Source: Bradyrhizobium liaoningense
GTDB taxonomy: Bacteria > Pseudomonadota > Alphaproteobacteria > Rhizobiales > Xanthobacteraceae
Assembly: GCF_018130785.1 (NCBI RefSeq)
Contig: NZ_JAFCJT010000001.1
Location: 744,001 to 808,000 of the forward strand
Reading direction: 5' to 3'
DNA length: 64,000 nt
The notes below the pieces were generated by a model, which saw only the letters and a program-made list of their open reading frames with translations, was not told the DNA's origin and searched no databases. Shown here one piece after another: positions 1 to 8,151 of the stretch; position 1 is the first letter of the stretch, and every line of letters starts with the position of its first letter. The translations under genes were made by a program, and so were the position numbers.

Positions 1-163
1 GCCGCGTGGTCCGGTTCAGCAGCTGGACGCCGAGGCTCTCCTCGAGGTCGGCGATGTATTTGCTGATCGCCGAGCGCGACAGCCGGAGCTGCCGGCCCGC
101 CTCGGCAAAACTGCCGCTTTCGACCACTTTGACGAAGGCCCGGAGGCTGGCGACCTTATCCAA
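1..163 (-). CDS. LysR-family transcriptional regulator, N-terminal fragment (cut by window edge)
   Basis: Only about the first 54 residues lie in the window. They form a LysR winged helix-turn-helix: LDKVASLRAFVKVVESGSF, then the recognition part AEAGRQLRLSRSAISKYI, then LEESLGVQLLNRTTR. The effector-binding domain lies beyond base 1. The frame has no ATG near its beginning; TTG at 163 is the only start I can place, so the start is uncertain. The gene is divergent from the dioxygenase/hydrolase pair that begins at 293 and probably controls it. That pairing is inferred from the layout and from repeats in the shared promoter. Confidence 0.8.
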   Translation of the reverse strand, partial: MDKVASLRAFVKVVESGSFAEAGRQLRLSRSAISKYIADLEESLGVQLLNRTTR

Positions 164-178
164 GGCCTGGCTCCGGCG

Positions 179-233
179 ATTGTTTCCAAATCGTAGACAT
201 AGACGTCATATTTGCATGGATTGTCTCCAATCC
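179..233. promoter_or_regulatory. Candidate LysR operator pair in divergent promoter
   Basis: Two near-identical direct copies, ATTGTTTCCAA (179-189) and ATTGTCTCCAA (220-230), lie in the 129-bp gap between the LysR start and the dioxygenase start. They are 41 bp apart, close to four helical turns, so both face the same side of the DNA. This is the expected place for a LysR protein to bind. Binding is inferred. Confidence 0.4.
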
Positions 234-292
234 AAAGCGGAACGATATTTCCGCCCAGGGCAAGACCGCTCCCCGAATTCTGGAGGACGACA

Positions 293-1231
293 ATGTCTGG
301 ACTGCACCATGTCACCGCGATCGCCGGCGACCCCATCCGCAATTTCGGCTTTTACACCCGGGATCTCGGCCTGCGCTTCGTCAAGAAGACGGTCAATTTC
401 GACGATCCCGGCACCTATCACTTCTATTACGGCGACGAGACCGGCCGCCCCGGCACCATCCTGACCTTCTTCCCCTGGGCCGGCGTGCCGGCCGGTCGCC
501 GCGGCGTCGGCGAGACCCATCAGACGGCCTTCCGGGTGCCGCAGCGCTCGCTCGGCTACTGGACCCAGCGCTTCACCGAGAAGGGCATTGCCTATGAAGC
601 CCTGGAGAAGCGCTTCGGCGAGTCCGTGCTGCCGTTCACCGACCCTGATGGCATGGCGCTCGCACTCGTCGGCGTTCCCGGCGCCGAGAACGAGCCCGGC
701 TGGAGCAATGGCGACGTGCCGGCGGAGCATGCGATCCGCGGCTTCCACGGCGTGACCCTGCTGCTCGACAGCGCGGCCAAGACGGCTGCCGTCCTCACCG
801 ACGTGTTCGGCTTCAAGGAAACTGGCCGCGAAGGCTCGGTGATCCGCTTCAAGGCGCCTGGCGACACTGAGGGCAGCGTCGTCGACATCTATGAGGCCAA
901 GGGCTTTCTGCGCGGGCATCAGGGTGGCGGCTCCGTCCATCACATCGCCTTCCGCGCGGCCGACGATGCCGAACAGGGCAAGATGGCGCAAAAGCTCGTG
1001 AGCAATCACGGCCTGCACCCGACCGAGCAGCGGGATCGCAACTACTTCCGCTCGATCTACTTCCGCGAGCCCGGCGGCGTGCTGTTCGAGATCGCGACCG
1101 ATATCCCCGGCTTCGCCGTCGACGAGCCCGTCGCGACGCTGGGACGTGACCTGAAGCTGCCGAGCTTCCTCGAAGCGCAGCGCAAGCAGATCGAGGGCGT
1201 GTTGCCGAATCTGGAAGAGAGGGTGTCGTGA
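293..1231 (+). CDS. Ring-cleaving dioxygenase, VOC/glyoxalase superfamily
   Basis: A 312-residue protein with two tandem vicinal-oxygen-chelate modules, one beginning GLHHVTAIAGD at the N terminus and one near residue 148 (GFHGVTLLLD). Candidate metal ligands are the early His pair, the His pair in GSVHHIAFRA near 220, and the Glu in GGVLFEIATD near 270. The family (MhqO/LinE-like) opens hydroquinone or catechol rings using Fe(II) and O2; the true substrate is unknown. The start at 293 is chosen over an in-frame ATG at 212 because GGAGGA stands just before it. The stop overlaps the hydrolase start by 4 bases. A dioxygenase/hydrolase pair of this kind is known for quinone detoxification (MhqO-MhqD). 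Confidence 0.85.
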   Translation: MSGLHHVTAIAGDPIRNFGFYTRDLGLRFVKKTVNFDDPGTYHFYYGDETGRPGTILTFFPWAGVPAGRRGVGETHQTAFRVPQRSLGYWTQRFTEKGIAYEALEKRFGESVLPFTDPDGMALALVGVPGAENEPGWSNGDVPAEHAIRGFHGVTLLLDSAAKTAAVLTDVFGFKETGREGSVIRFKAPGDTEGSVVDIYEAKGFLRGHQGGGSVHHIAFRAADDAEQGKMAQKLVSNHGLHPTEQRDRNYFRSIYFREPGGVLFEIATDIPGFAVDEPVATLGRDLKLPSFLEAQRKQIEGVLPNLEERVS

Positions 1232-1854
1232 CCGAGAGTGCATTCATCCATCGTTTCGAGCCCGCGCGCGACGCGGGCTCGCCCCCGCTCCTGCTGCTGC
1301 ACGGCACCGGCGGCGACGAGAACGACCTGCTCGGGCTCGGCAAGATGATCTCGCCCGGCTCCGCCCTGCTCTCGCCGCGCGGCCGCGTGCTCGAGCACGG
1401 TATGCCGCGCTTCTTTCGTCGTCTCGCCGAAGGCGTGTTCGACGAGGACGATGTGCGTCGGCGCGCACACGAACTCGGCGACTTCGTCGCGGAGGCGCGG
1501 AAGCAGTACGGTATCGGTGCGCCCATCGCGGTCGGCTTTTCCAACGGCGCCAACATCGCAGCCGCGCTGCTGCTGTTGAAGCCGGACGTGCTGGCAGGCG
1601 CGATCCTGCTGCGCGCCATGGTGCCACTGTCGGATCCGCCCAAGGCCGAGCTTGGCGGCAAGCCGATCCTGCTGCTGTCCGGACAGGCTGACCCGATCGT
1701 GCCGGCGAGCAATTCGGCGCAACTTGCGGCGCTCCTGTCCGAAGCAGGAGCCCGTGTCGACCACAAGGTGCTGCCGGCCGGCCATCAATTGTCGCAGGCC
1801 GACGTCACGCTGGCCCGCAACTGGATCGGCAATGTCGCCGCGAAAGCGGCATAA
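1228..1854 (+). CDS. Alpha/beta hydrolase, phospholipase/carboxylesterase (MhqD-like)
   Basis: A 208-residue alpha/beta hydrolase starting at GTG inside the preceding stop (GTGA overlap), so the two are translationally coupled. Visible parts: oxyanion-hole region LLLHGTGGDEND, nucleophile elbow GFSNGAN (Ser near residue 108), acidic residue in SGQADPIVP and the final His in PAGHQLSQ. Small serine esterases of this type often accompany VOC dioxygenases in quinone or aromatic stress operons. It has no signal peptide and should be cytosolic. The substrate is not deducible. Confidence 0.85.
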   Translation: MTESAFIHRFEPARDAGSPPLLLLHGTGGDENDLLGLGKMISPGSALLSPRGRVLEHGMPRFFRRLAEGVFDEDDVRRRAHELGDFVAEARKQYGIGAPIAVGFSNGANIAAALLLLKPDVLAGAILLRAMVPLSDPPKAELGGKPILLLSGQADPIVPASNSAQLAALLSEAGARVDHKVLPAGHQLSQADVTLARNWIGNVAAKAA

Positions 1855-1897
1855 AAGAGCGAGCGGCGCATCGCTTTCGGACGGTGCGCCGTCCCTC

Positions 1898-3256
1898 TCA
1901 TCTCTGTCTGATCTGCCGCTCCAGGCGCAACGTATGCTCACGCAGGGACTCGTAGATCGGTGCATTGCCCAGCAGCATGGGTAGCAGCATCGCCATGAAG
2001 CACGCGCCCAGCATCGGCAGCAGCATTGTCACGTTACCGGTCATCTCGGCGACGAGAACAATGCCGGTCACCGGCGCACGCACCACGCCGGTGAAGAAGG
2101 CGGCCATGCCCACCAATGCAAAGGCTTCCGGCTGGATAGCGAGCGTTGGGAAAGCAAGGCGGCACGCCGCTCCGAACAGCAGCCCCGACTGGGCTCCGAG
2201 CACGAGCAAGGGCGCGAACAGTCCGCCGGGAGTGCCGGCCGCGTATGAGAGAGCGCCGAGCCCGAACCGGATGAGGAATGCGGCCCCCAGGATGCCCACG
2301 CTCTCGTGGCCGATCAGCGCGCGCTGCGTGAGCTGATCGCCGCCACCGACCAGTTCGGGCGCGAACCAGGCCAATATGCCGACGCTCGCGCCGATCAATC
2401 CGGCGCGGATTTCCATCGGTAGCCGTCCAAATCGGTCGCGAACTGCGATGGTCGCAAGCAGCGTACGATTGTATGCGACGGCGAGGAGACCCGCGATGCC
2501 GCCCAGAGCAAAGAACAGCGGCGCGGACTCAGCGCTGGGATAGCTCAGCGGCGCGATCTGGAAGTCGGGCGCGTCACCGAGAAGCAACCTTGCGACCGGG
2601 ATCGCCGTCGCCAGCGCTGCAAGGGCGGCGATGGCAACACGGCGCTCGAACCTTTGCACCAGCTCCTCCAGCACAAACACGAGCCCGGCAATCGGCGCAT
2701 TGAAGGCCGTTGCGAGGCCGGCGCCAGCGCCGGCCGCCAGCAGCACGCGCGTATCCGCCCAGCAAAGCCGGCAGACGCGCGCAGCGAAAACCGCGATACC
2801 GGCGCCCATCTGGACCGTCGGCCCCTCGCGGCCCAGCGCCAGCCCGGAGCCGATCGCCAGTAACCCGCCGACGAATTTCACTGGCACCAGAGCAATCGGA
2901 GCCGGTGGAATCTCTCCGTGCAGGACAGCTTCGACATGCGGAATGCCGCTGCCCGAAGCGTGCGGCGAGAACGTCCGCACCATCCACGCCGCAACCAGGG
3001 TTGCGAGAGCGCAAGCGCCGACGACAATCAGGAACCCCCAGAATGTGTGGCCATGGGCCCAGGCTATCATCGCATCGCGCAGGCGATCGGCATGCGCGAG
3101 CAAGAGCCGGAAGATCGCCCCAACACATCCGGTGGCTGCTCCTATGATGAGAGCCATCGCCGCGAGGCCCAACAGGCTGCGACCTTCGTCTGCGACTTGC
3201 CGGTCGTCGTTAGCGTTATGGTCCACGGCTGGCCGATGATCTCGAGGCTTTCGCAA
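1898..3256 (-). CDS. ClC-family chloride channel or H+/Cl- antiporter
   Basis: A membrane protein of up to 452 residues with the three anion-filter signatures of the ClC family: GSGIPHVEA (about 105), GREGPTVQMGAG (about 145, containing the gating Glu) and GGLFAPLLVLGA (about 345). There are ten or more hydrophobic segments, as expected for the ClC fold. There is no C-terminal CBS pair, so it is the short bacterial form. The presence of the gating Glu fits either channel or exchanger. The start is unsettled: the longest form begins at TTG 3256 without a clear ribosome site, and a GTG at 3226 is an alternative. It stands alone, convergent with the hydrolase gene. Confidence 0.88.
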   Translation of the reverse strand: MRKPRDHRPAVDHNANDDRQVADEGRSLLGLAAMALIIGAATGCVGAIFRLLLAHADRLRDAMIAWAHGHTFWGFLIVVGACALATLVAAWMVRTFSPHASGSGIPHVEAVLHGEIPPAPIALVPVKFVGGLLAIGSGLALGREGPTVQMGAGIAVFAARVCRLCWADTRVLLAAGAGAGLATAFNAPIAGLVFVLEELVQRFERRVAIAALAALATAIPVARLLLGDAPDFQIAPLSYPSAESAPLFFALGGIAGLLAVAYNRTLLATIAVRDRFGRLPMEIRAGLIGASVGILAWFAPELVGGGDQLTQRALIGHESVGILGAAFLIRFGLGALSYAAGTPGGLFAPLLVLGAQSGLLFGAACRLAFPTLAIQPEAFALVGMAAFFTGVVRAPVTGIVLVAEMTGNVTMLLPMLGACFMAMLLPMLLGNAPIYESLREHTLRLERQIRQR

Positions 3257-3497
3257 AGCACAATCTTTGCCGAAATCATCGGCGAATGTCCCGGAAAAAA
3301 TGCTTCCTCTGCCTTCTGCACGTTCTCACCAGAGCCCTTTTGCAGATCAGGGCACCGCTCGTGGGCTGCTGGATCCGATCAGTCCACGAAGGCAGGCCAG
3401 GTCCGCTCGGCTCTCGAGAGCGGACAACGTCGGCTCGCCTTAACCAGTCGGCCAAGGGCTGGAACCGGTCCTGTCGATTCTGATCGGCTTTGGAGAG

Positions 3498-5051
3498 CTA
3501 CTCGGGCAACCCGGCTTTCCGAAACCCCTCGATCAATAGCTTCGCCTTTGATTGCCCACCGCGAGCGATGTAGGTGGATATTGTAAAGGAAGGGTCGTGC
3601 TCGAGTATCCCCGCCGCTGCCTCGCGCGCCTCCGCGTCGCGTCCGCAATGGGCAAAAGCGGATGCCAGACACCGGTAGGATGCCGAATGAGAGGGGTTCT
3701 GACGAACTGCCTTCCTTGCTGCCACGATCGCCTCATCAAAGCGGCCAAGTTCAATGAATGCCATTGCCATGCCGATGAAGGAGCGGTGCAGGAGCGGATC
3801 GACCGGGCTCATGCGAATGGCACGCTCAAAGCTCCTGATCGCTTCTTCCGGCTGCCCCGCTATTCTGTACACCCAGCCTCTGCCATGCCACGCCCAGAAT
3901 GAATTCGGGTTGAGTGCGACTGCGCGATCCGCCATCTCGATCTCGCGTTCACAATCGCCAACCATGAAGGCCGAGACGGTAGCAGCGTTCGCCAACGCTT
4001 CGGGATCGCTGTCGTCGATGCTCAGTGCCAGACGAAAAAGTCGGATCGCCTCCCTGCGATCGAAATAGGGATCGACCGCAAAGCCCATGGTAACGTTGAG
4101 CGCGTGGCACAGACTTGCCAAAGCCGCAACAGAGCCGGATCGCGGGTCCAGCTCCAGGGCTTTATGAGCGAGCCTTATCGCCTCAGCGAACCCTTCGCGG
4201 GTCGAGCTGTAATATTGCGGCAAAGCCCGAAGGTAGAAATCATAGGCTGTAAGGTTTTCCGGCCGCCGCCGCGTTGCCATCGCAATTTCTGTTTGAAGCA
4301 ACTTCGGCTCGATGGCCGAAACGACAGCGACTGCGACCTCGTCCTGGAGCGCAAAAACGTCCGTCAGGTCACGCTCGAACCTGTCGGCCCAGATGTGCGC
4401 ACCTGTAACCGCATCAATCAATTGCCCCGCGATGCGAACCTTGCCCGACGACTTGCGCACAGACCCCTCGAGCACGTAGCGCACGCCAAGCCTGCGTCCA
4501 ACTTCCTTGATATCGACCGCTCTGCCCTTGAATGTGAAGCTCGAGTTTCGGGCGATGACGAACAGCCATTTGAACCGCGAAAGCGCTGTCGTGATCTCCT
4601 CGACCATTCCGTCGGCGAAATATTGCTGCTCTGGATCGCCGCTCATGTTCTCGAACGGCAACACCGCGATCGAGGGCTTGTCGGGAAGCGCAGGTGCGGG
4701 CTTTGACGAATCCACGCAGCCGATTGATTCCGGCGTGATGGCGGATTGGTGCACCGCGCCGACGAAACGGAAGCCCTTGCGTGGCAGCGTCTTGATGAGG
4801 CGTTGTTCGTCGCCGGAATCACCGATCGCGCTTCGTGCAGCGTTAAGACGAGTGGTCAGTGCCACGTCGGACACGATGCGTCCATTCCAGATGGCGCTCA
4901 CGAGGTCGTCTTTGCTGACGACCCGCTCCCTGTTCCGGATCAGGTAATCGAGCAGATCGAAAACCTGCGGTGCGGTAGGGACGACGTTAGAGCCACGATG
5001 CAGCTCGCGCCGGTCGGTGTCGAGAGCGTAGTCCTCGAAGAAATAGCGCAC
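3498..5051 (-). CDS. Winged-helix (OmpR/CadC-type) regulator with TolB-like and TPR regions
   Basis: A 517-residue protein. Residues 1-100 are an OmpR/PhoB-type winged helix (FEDYALDTDRRELHRG, ending in LPRKGFRFVG). About 130-230 is the region often labelled 'adenylate cyclase/TolB-like' (VLPFENMSGDPEQQYFADG, RYVLEGSVRKSSGKVRIAGQ). The rest is tetratricopeptide-like helical repeats. No cyclase catalytic domain is present. GTG at 5051 is chosen because a perfect AAGGAGG lies just upstream; the GTG six codons earlier would put that sequence inside the gene. It has no membrane segment and is probably a soluble DNA-binding sensor. The target and signal are unknown. Confidence 0.85.
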   Translation of the reverse strand: MRYFFEDYALDTDRRELHRGSNVVPTAPQVFDLLDYLIRNRERVVSKDDLVSAIWNGRIVSDVALTTRLNAARSAIGDSGDEQRLIKTLPRKGFRFVGAVHQSAITPESIGCVDSSKPAPALPDKPSIAVLPFENMSGDPEQQYFADGMVEEITTALSRFKWLFVIARNSSFTFKGRAVDIKEVGRRLGVRYVLEGSVRKSSGKVRIAGQLIDAVTGAHIWADRFERDLTDVFALQDEVAVAVVSAIEPKLLQTEIAMATRRRPENLTAYDFYLRALPQYYSSTREGFAEAIRLAHKALELDPRSGSVAALASLCHALNVTMGFAVDPYFDRREAIRLFRLALSIDDSDPEALANAATVSAFMVGDCEREIEMADRAVALNPNSFWAWHGRGWVYRIAGQPEEAIRSFERAIRMSPVDPLLHRSFIGMAMAFIELGRFDEAIVAARKAVRQNPSHSASYRCLASAFAHCGRDAEAREAAAGILEHDPSFTISTYIARGGQSKAKLLIEGFRKAGLPE

Positions 5052-5298
5052 GCTACCCTCCTTGGTCACCTCGTTGATCGCCTGACGCGCTCAAGCACCG
5101 TTGGAACTCAAAGAATAGGCCGCGGGTGAGGAAAAAGTAAGCCGGATATCGATCCGCGTGGCATCCGCCTCGCAGAACGACCTTCCCGACGTTAACCTTA
5201 TCGGCAAAATGATCCGTACGCGGGTCGGTAGCCGCCGACAAGTTGCCTCATTGGAGCGGAGAATTTTCAGCGGCACTAACTCAGGTTGGAGGCGCATC

Positions 5299-5775
5299 AT
5301 GCTGAGAATGGTGTTGTTGGGCCTGCTTATCCCGTTGTGTGTAGGAGTGCTGTCAGCAATGGAGCTCAGAACTCCACCGCGCAGCACAGTCGCGGTCGTC
5401 CAGCCCCAGCCCCCTGCCGAGCCAAACGCAGACATTTCCGATTCACATGGCGTATTGGCAAAGGCTGATCGCCTTGAAGTCGTCGCTATGAACAGCGAAA
5501 GGCCAGCACAGCTTGCTTCGGTCGACGAACGCGTTGCTCCGCCGGAAAACATCAGTATCGGTCCGTCGGAGCCTCCGAGCCCGATCGCCCGTCATCGGCA
5601 CAATCCGAAGAAGGTCACTACCACTGCACACCCCAAGTCGAAGCCAAAGGCAACCGTCATCAAGCGAACTGCGGTTGTCCAGCCTTCAAAGGCCGCCAGC
5701 GATACCGAGCCCTGTCGGCTCAAGGCGTTTGGCGGCTTACTTAAGGCTTTAAATTCAACCGGCTGCGAAATCTGA
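5299..5775 (+). CDS. Small secreted or membrane-anchored basic protein, unknown function
   Basis: 158 residues. The N terminus (MLRMVLLGLLIPLCVGVLSA) is a signal peptide or anchor. A Pro-rich, low-complexity middle follows, then a basic stretch (residues about 95-130, many Lys/His/Arg), then a short C-terminal motif ending CRLKAFGGLLKALNSTGCEI with two cysteines that could form a disulfide in the periplasm. TGGAGG lies 7 bases before the ATG and fixes this start. I recognise no domain. It is divergent from the TPR regulator, with 247 bases between the two starts. Confidence 0.65.
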   Translation: MLRMVLLGLLIPLCVGVLSAMELRTPPRSTVAVVQPQPPAEPNADISDSHGVLAKADRLEVVAMNSERPAQLASVDERVAPPENISIGPSEPPSPIARHRHNPKKVTTTAHPKSKPKATVIKRTAVVQPSKAASDTEPCRLKAFGGLLKALNSTGCEI

Positions 5776-5884
5776 GGGCTTCGATATTGCCCTATGAGCA
5801 GCAGCCCCCGCTTCTTGTCGCCGTCGAACGTCCTCACAGCGTCGAACAACGGCTTCCGCTCGACCAGGGTTCAGCCTCAATTGA

Positions 5885-6014
5885 TTACAGCCGGAATGCC
5901 ACGGCGGCAACGAGGCACAGGGCTGAGAAGTTGTTCCGAGCGAGTTTTGTCGTAGCGCGTTGCGATGCGCCTGAAACCCAACCGCTTCGCCAATCGGGAG
6001 ATGTTCTTTTCCGA
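5885..6014 (-). pseudogene. Decayed 3' end of an IS5-family transposase
   Basis: Read on the minus strand, one frame gives RLAKRLGFRRIATRYDKT and the next frame continues with LARNNFSALCLVAAVAFRL and a stop (TAA, complement of 5885-5887). Together they match the usual C terminus of IS5-type transposases (FRRIATRYDK, LARNFLSALCLVAAVAF) but need a frameshift. No upstream DDE-domain sequence or terminal inverted repeats are visible, so this is a fragment, not a mobile element. Its neighbours are small orphan genes. Confidence 0.6.
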
Positions 6015-6099
6015 GGGTCGTTAGCGTGCCTGCTCGCGGCGCCGGTGAAGCGTCCGAGACCGGTCGCGAGCAGCGGCTCGCACAACCGCGGGCCACCGA

Positions 6100-6633
6100 T
6101 CACTTCGACCGCCATGGGGTCATCCGCGGTATCCAGCGCGGGACCGCGGCGCGGAACGCATCGTACTCTCTCCCAAACGTCTGCTCGAGTGTGGGTTCTT
6201 CGTACGCGACGACGAAGACGTGGAAGGCGAGCCAGAGCAGCGCCCCGTAGACGATGAGGCGCCAATCGCCCATCAGCACCGCTTGACCCAGGATGATGGC
6301 AACGACAGCGACGTATATTGGATTACGCACATAACAGTAGAGACCGGTCACCACGAGATTCCGGGGCGGCGCGATGGGCGCGGGGGTGCCGAGACCCTGC
6401 AGGGCGAAACGCGCAAATGCGTCAACGAGCCCAGGCACGCCTGCGAGAATCATTATCGCGCCGATGCCGCGCGTCAGCTCCAGACCAAGGAACGGCGGCC
6501 GGAGTTGCCAACCCGTGATCGACCATGGAACGAGCCCCGCCAGCGTAAATGGGGCGACCACGAAGAAAACCGCCGAGCCCAGGACGGCAATGGCTCGTTG
6601 CACGGCAGTTCCCGACACTCGCTGCGAGCTCAT
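6100..6633 (-). CDS. Integral membrane methyltransferase, ICMT/PEMT family
   Basis: About 177 residues with four hydrophobic segments and the family C-terminal signature: NLVVTGLYCYVRNPIYVA, then a long hydrophobic stretch, then YEEPTLEQTFGREYDAF and VPRWIPR. Bacterial members use S-adenosylmethionine to methylate lipids or small molecules; many have no known substrate. ATG at 6633 is preferred because GAGG lies 5 bases upstream; an in-frame ATG at 6666 lacks a ribosome site. It is followed at once by the IS remnant, so it sits in the disturbed part of the window. Confidence 0.75.
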   Translation of the reverse strand: MSSQRVSGTAVQRAIAVLGSAVFFVVAPFTLAGLVPWSITGWQLRPPFLGLELTRGIGAIMILAGVPGLVDAFARFALQGLGTPAPIAPPRNLVVTGLYCYVRNPIYVAVVAIILGQAVLMGDWRLIVYGALLWLAFHVFVVAYEEPTLEQTFGREYDAFRAAVPRWIPRMTPWRSK

Positions 6634-7088
6634 TCCAACCTCGCCTGCATGGTTTACCGTCGTCATCCGGGTGCCGACACGCTGGCCATGTTAGCCCAAA
6701 AGCGGAAACCGCGACATCGAGCACGAAAACGAGGTCCTCGGGTTCGAGATTGCCCCCAATTGGGGAATGATGTCCGCCACCCGCGCCAAGAATCTGAGCG
6801 CGATCGAAATTCACGAGGTAGCGTCGGCGCGGATCGCTGGAGCGACGCAGATGCGAACGCATCCCCCGACAGAGAGCCGGCCGATGTTCTTCGTTAAGTC
6901 AAACAGAAAAGCGACAGCTAATCGGACCCATTCCGTCTTCCCGCTATGAGCGGGCATGAAGGCGCTGGTCCGGCAGTAGCGGCTCTTCACCAAATGCAGT
7001 TTGCCCTTCTCGGGGGCATCCCCGGAACGGTATCAGCGTCGAGATCCTGATGCTAGATTTCCCGGGTCATACCGGACAGGAGGACGAC
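6634..7088. other. Intergenic stretch without a supportable gene
   Basis: Short open frames on both strands here have no ribosome site and no recognisable protein features. A 6-bp hairpin, CCCGCT-ATG-AGCGGG (6940-6954), has no T-run. The right end holds the dodecin ribosome site. I see nothing else. Confidence 0.5.
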
Positions 7089-7304
7089 ATGCCTGATAGC
7101 ATCTACAAGGTCATAGAACTGATCGGTACCAGCAGCGACTCATGGGAGAAGGCGGCCGCCAATGCGATCGAGCAAGCTGCAAAATCTCTCCGAGATCTTC
7201 GCATTGCAGAGGTCGTCAAGCTCGATATGCAACTGGATGACAAGGGAAAGGTTGAAGCCTATCGCGCCAAGCTCAATGTATCGTTCAAGTTCGAGGGCTC
7301 CTGA
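7089..7304 (+). CDS. Dodecin family flavin-binding protein
   Basis: 71 residues, the typical dodecin length. The fold signature is clear: YKVIELIGTSSDSWEKAA at the start, then a helix (ANAIEQAAKSLRDLRIAEV) and the closing strands (KLDMQL, YRAKLNVSFKFE). Dodecins form hollow 12-subunit spheres that store or quench flavin. Bacterial FAD-type dodecins have a Trp in the first helix, and Trp in DSWEKA fits this. GGAGGA just upstream selects ATG 7089 over an ATG at 7050. It stands alone and is followed by a strong GC hairpin. Confidence 0.9.
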   Translation: MPDSIYKVIELIGTSSDSWEKAAANAIEQAAKSLRDLRIAEVVKLDMQLDDKGKVEAYRAKLNVSFKFEGS

Positions 7305-7313
7305 GCCTCAGCA

Positions 7314-7337
7314 CCTCGCCCCGCTTGCGGGGCGAGG
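7314..7337 (+). repeat. GC-rich palindrome after dodecin gene (possible terminator)
   Basis: CCTCGCCCCGC, a TT loop, then GCGGGGCGAGG: an 11-bp perfect stem beginning 10 bases after the dodecin stop. No T-run follows on the plus strand, so factor-independent termination is doubtful. It is a variant of palindromes found at 10532 and 36965. Confidence 0.6.
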
Positions 7338-7467
7338 ATGGATCATTGGAAAAGGCGCGTTGCGCGGCCCACGCAACCGGGCGGTAGGACCCAGCTCGGA
7401 AGCAGGCCGTAGTCCGACTGGGACCGAATGCTTTGACGTGTGAGCGCGCGTGGCGCGAGGTGGCCTC

Positions 7468-7779
7468 ATGTACATGGTCATTCGCAAGTACACCAAGGTT
7501 CGTTCCGTAGCGGACGCCGCTCGCCGGGCCAAGAGCGGCGTCGGTGAGATCCTAAGGCAATCGCCGGGATTCAGGTCTTACTATGTGCTGGATGCGGGCG
7601 ATGGTGTTGGTATCGCCGTGATGATATTTGACGACAATGAAAGCGCCAATGCAGCGAACGCCAAGGTACTGGCGTTTGTTCAAGCGAGTCTACACGACCT
7701 CGATCTTGGAGTTCCCGAAATCACCACCGGCGAGATTTTGGTGAACATTGAGCCCAATGGGTCCTCGAGCATAAGGTAG
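7468..7779 (+). CDS. Small ABM-like (dimeric alpha/beta barrel) protein, unknown function
   Basis: 103 residues (MYMVIRKYTKVRSVADAARR...). The layout is a beta strand, a helix with a Gly-rich turn, the strand SYYVLDAGDGVGIAVMIFDD, a second helix (ESANAANAKVLAFVQASL) and a final ILVNIEP. This resembles the antibiotic-biosynthesis-monooxygenase-like fold, which covers small stress proteins as well as enzymes. GAGGTGG upstream favours ATG 7468 over a GTG at 7450. No partner gene suggests a substrate. Confidence 0.65.
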   Translation: MYMVIRKYTKVRSVADAARRAKSGVGEILRQSPGFRSYYVLDAGDGVGIAVMIFDDNESANAANAKVLAFVQASLHDLDLGVPEITTGEILVNIEPNGSSSIR

Positions 7780-7935
7780 ACGCAAACGTCACCAGCCCCG
7801 CGGCGGGGGCCCGCCCGCTGCTGATGCAGTCGACCTGATCCCCGTCGCGTTTGCGGCGAGCGCGAGCCTTGGGCATCAGCATGTCGTCGGCCAGCAATAT
7901 GCGACTGCGCGTTCTTTTCGAGGAGCAGCAACACG

Positions 7936-8112
7936 ATGAAGCAACACACCTCCGAAACATTTGCCACCACGGCGATCGGCTGGGCACCGCTCGTGCTTAT
8001 GGGCACCGCGATGCCGCCAAGAGACCCAGATGAAGAGGACGAGGACGAAGACGACGAAGAGGAGGATGACGCTGACGAACCGCCGGTCGTGCGCGAGCCG
8101 GACGAAGACTAG
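7936..8112 (+). CDS. 58-residue acidic C-tail protein, unknown function
   Basis: Begins MKQHTSETFATTAIGWAPLV, followed by LMGTAMPPRDP and then a run of Asp/Glu, ending PPVVREPDED. The front half is mildly hydrophobic (one possible short membrane or interaction helix) and the back half is almost wholly acidic. A purine-rich GAGGAGCAGC about 10 bases upstream can serve as ribosome site. The sharp two-part design and in-frame acidic codons argue for a real gene. I recall similar short proteins in Bradyrhizobium, but the role is unknown. Confidence 0.55.
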   Translation: MKQHTSETFATTAIGWAPLVLMGTAMPPRDPDEEDEDEDDEEEDDADEPPVVREPDED

Positions 8113-8151
8113 ACTAGCGCGCGTTCGCCAGTCAGCGCTATAATATCTCCC

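Noticed and set aside
206..1243. Long open frame on the minus strand opposite the dioxygenase gene; similar long antisense frames lie opposite many genes (for example 24699-26039 plus, 30857-32080 plus, 34112-35596 plus, 54492-55919 minus).
   Set aside because: These are mirror frames of GC-rich genes: compositions rich in Arg, Asp, Gly and His, no domain motifs and no ribosome sites.
5885..6014. Intact insertion sequence.
   Set aside because: Only the C-terminal end is recognisable, it needs a frameshift, and no terminal inverted repeats or target duplication are visible.
6940..6954. Hairpin CCCGCT-ATG-AGCGGG as a terminator.
   Set aside because: The stem is short, no T-run follows on either strand, and no gene ends beside it.
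6811..6993. 60-codon minus-strand frame in the long gap before dodecin.
   Set aside because: No ribosome site, no family features, composition typical of non-coding DNA.
7680..8006. Minus-strand frames across the ABM-like and acidic-protein genes, considered as a transposase remnant.
   Set aside because: No transposase motif could be found in any frame; the plus-strand small genes are better supported.
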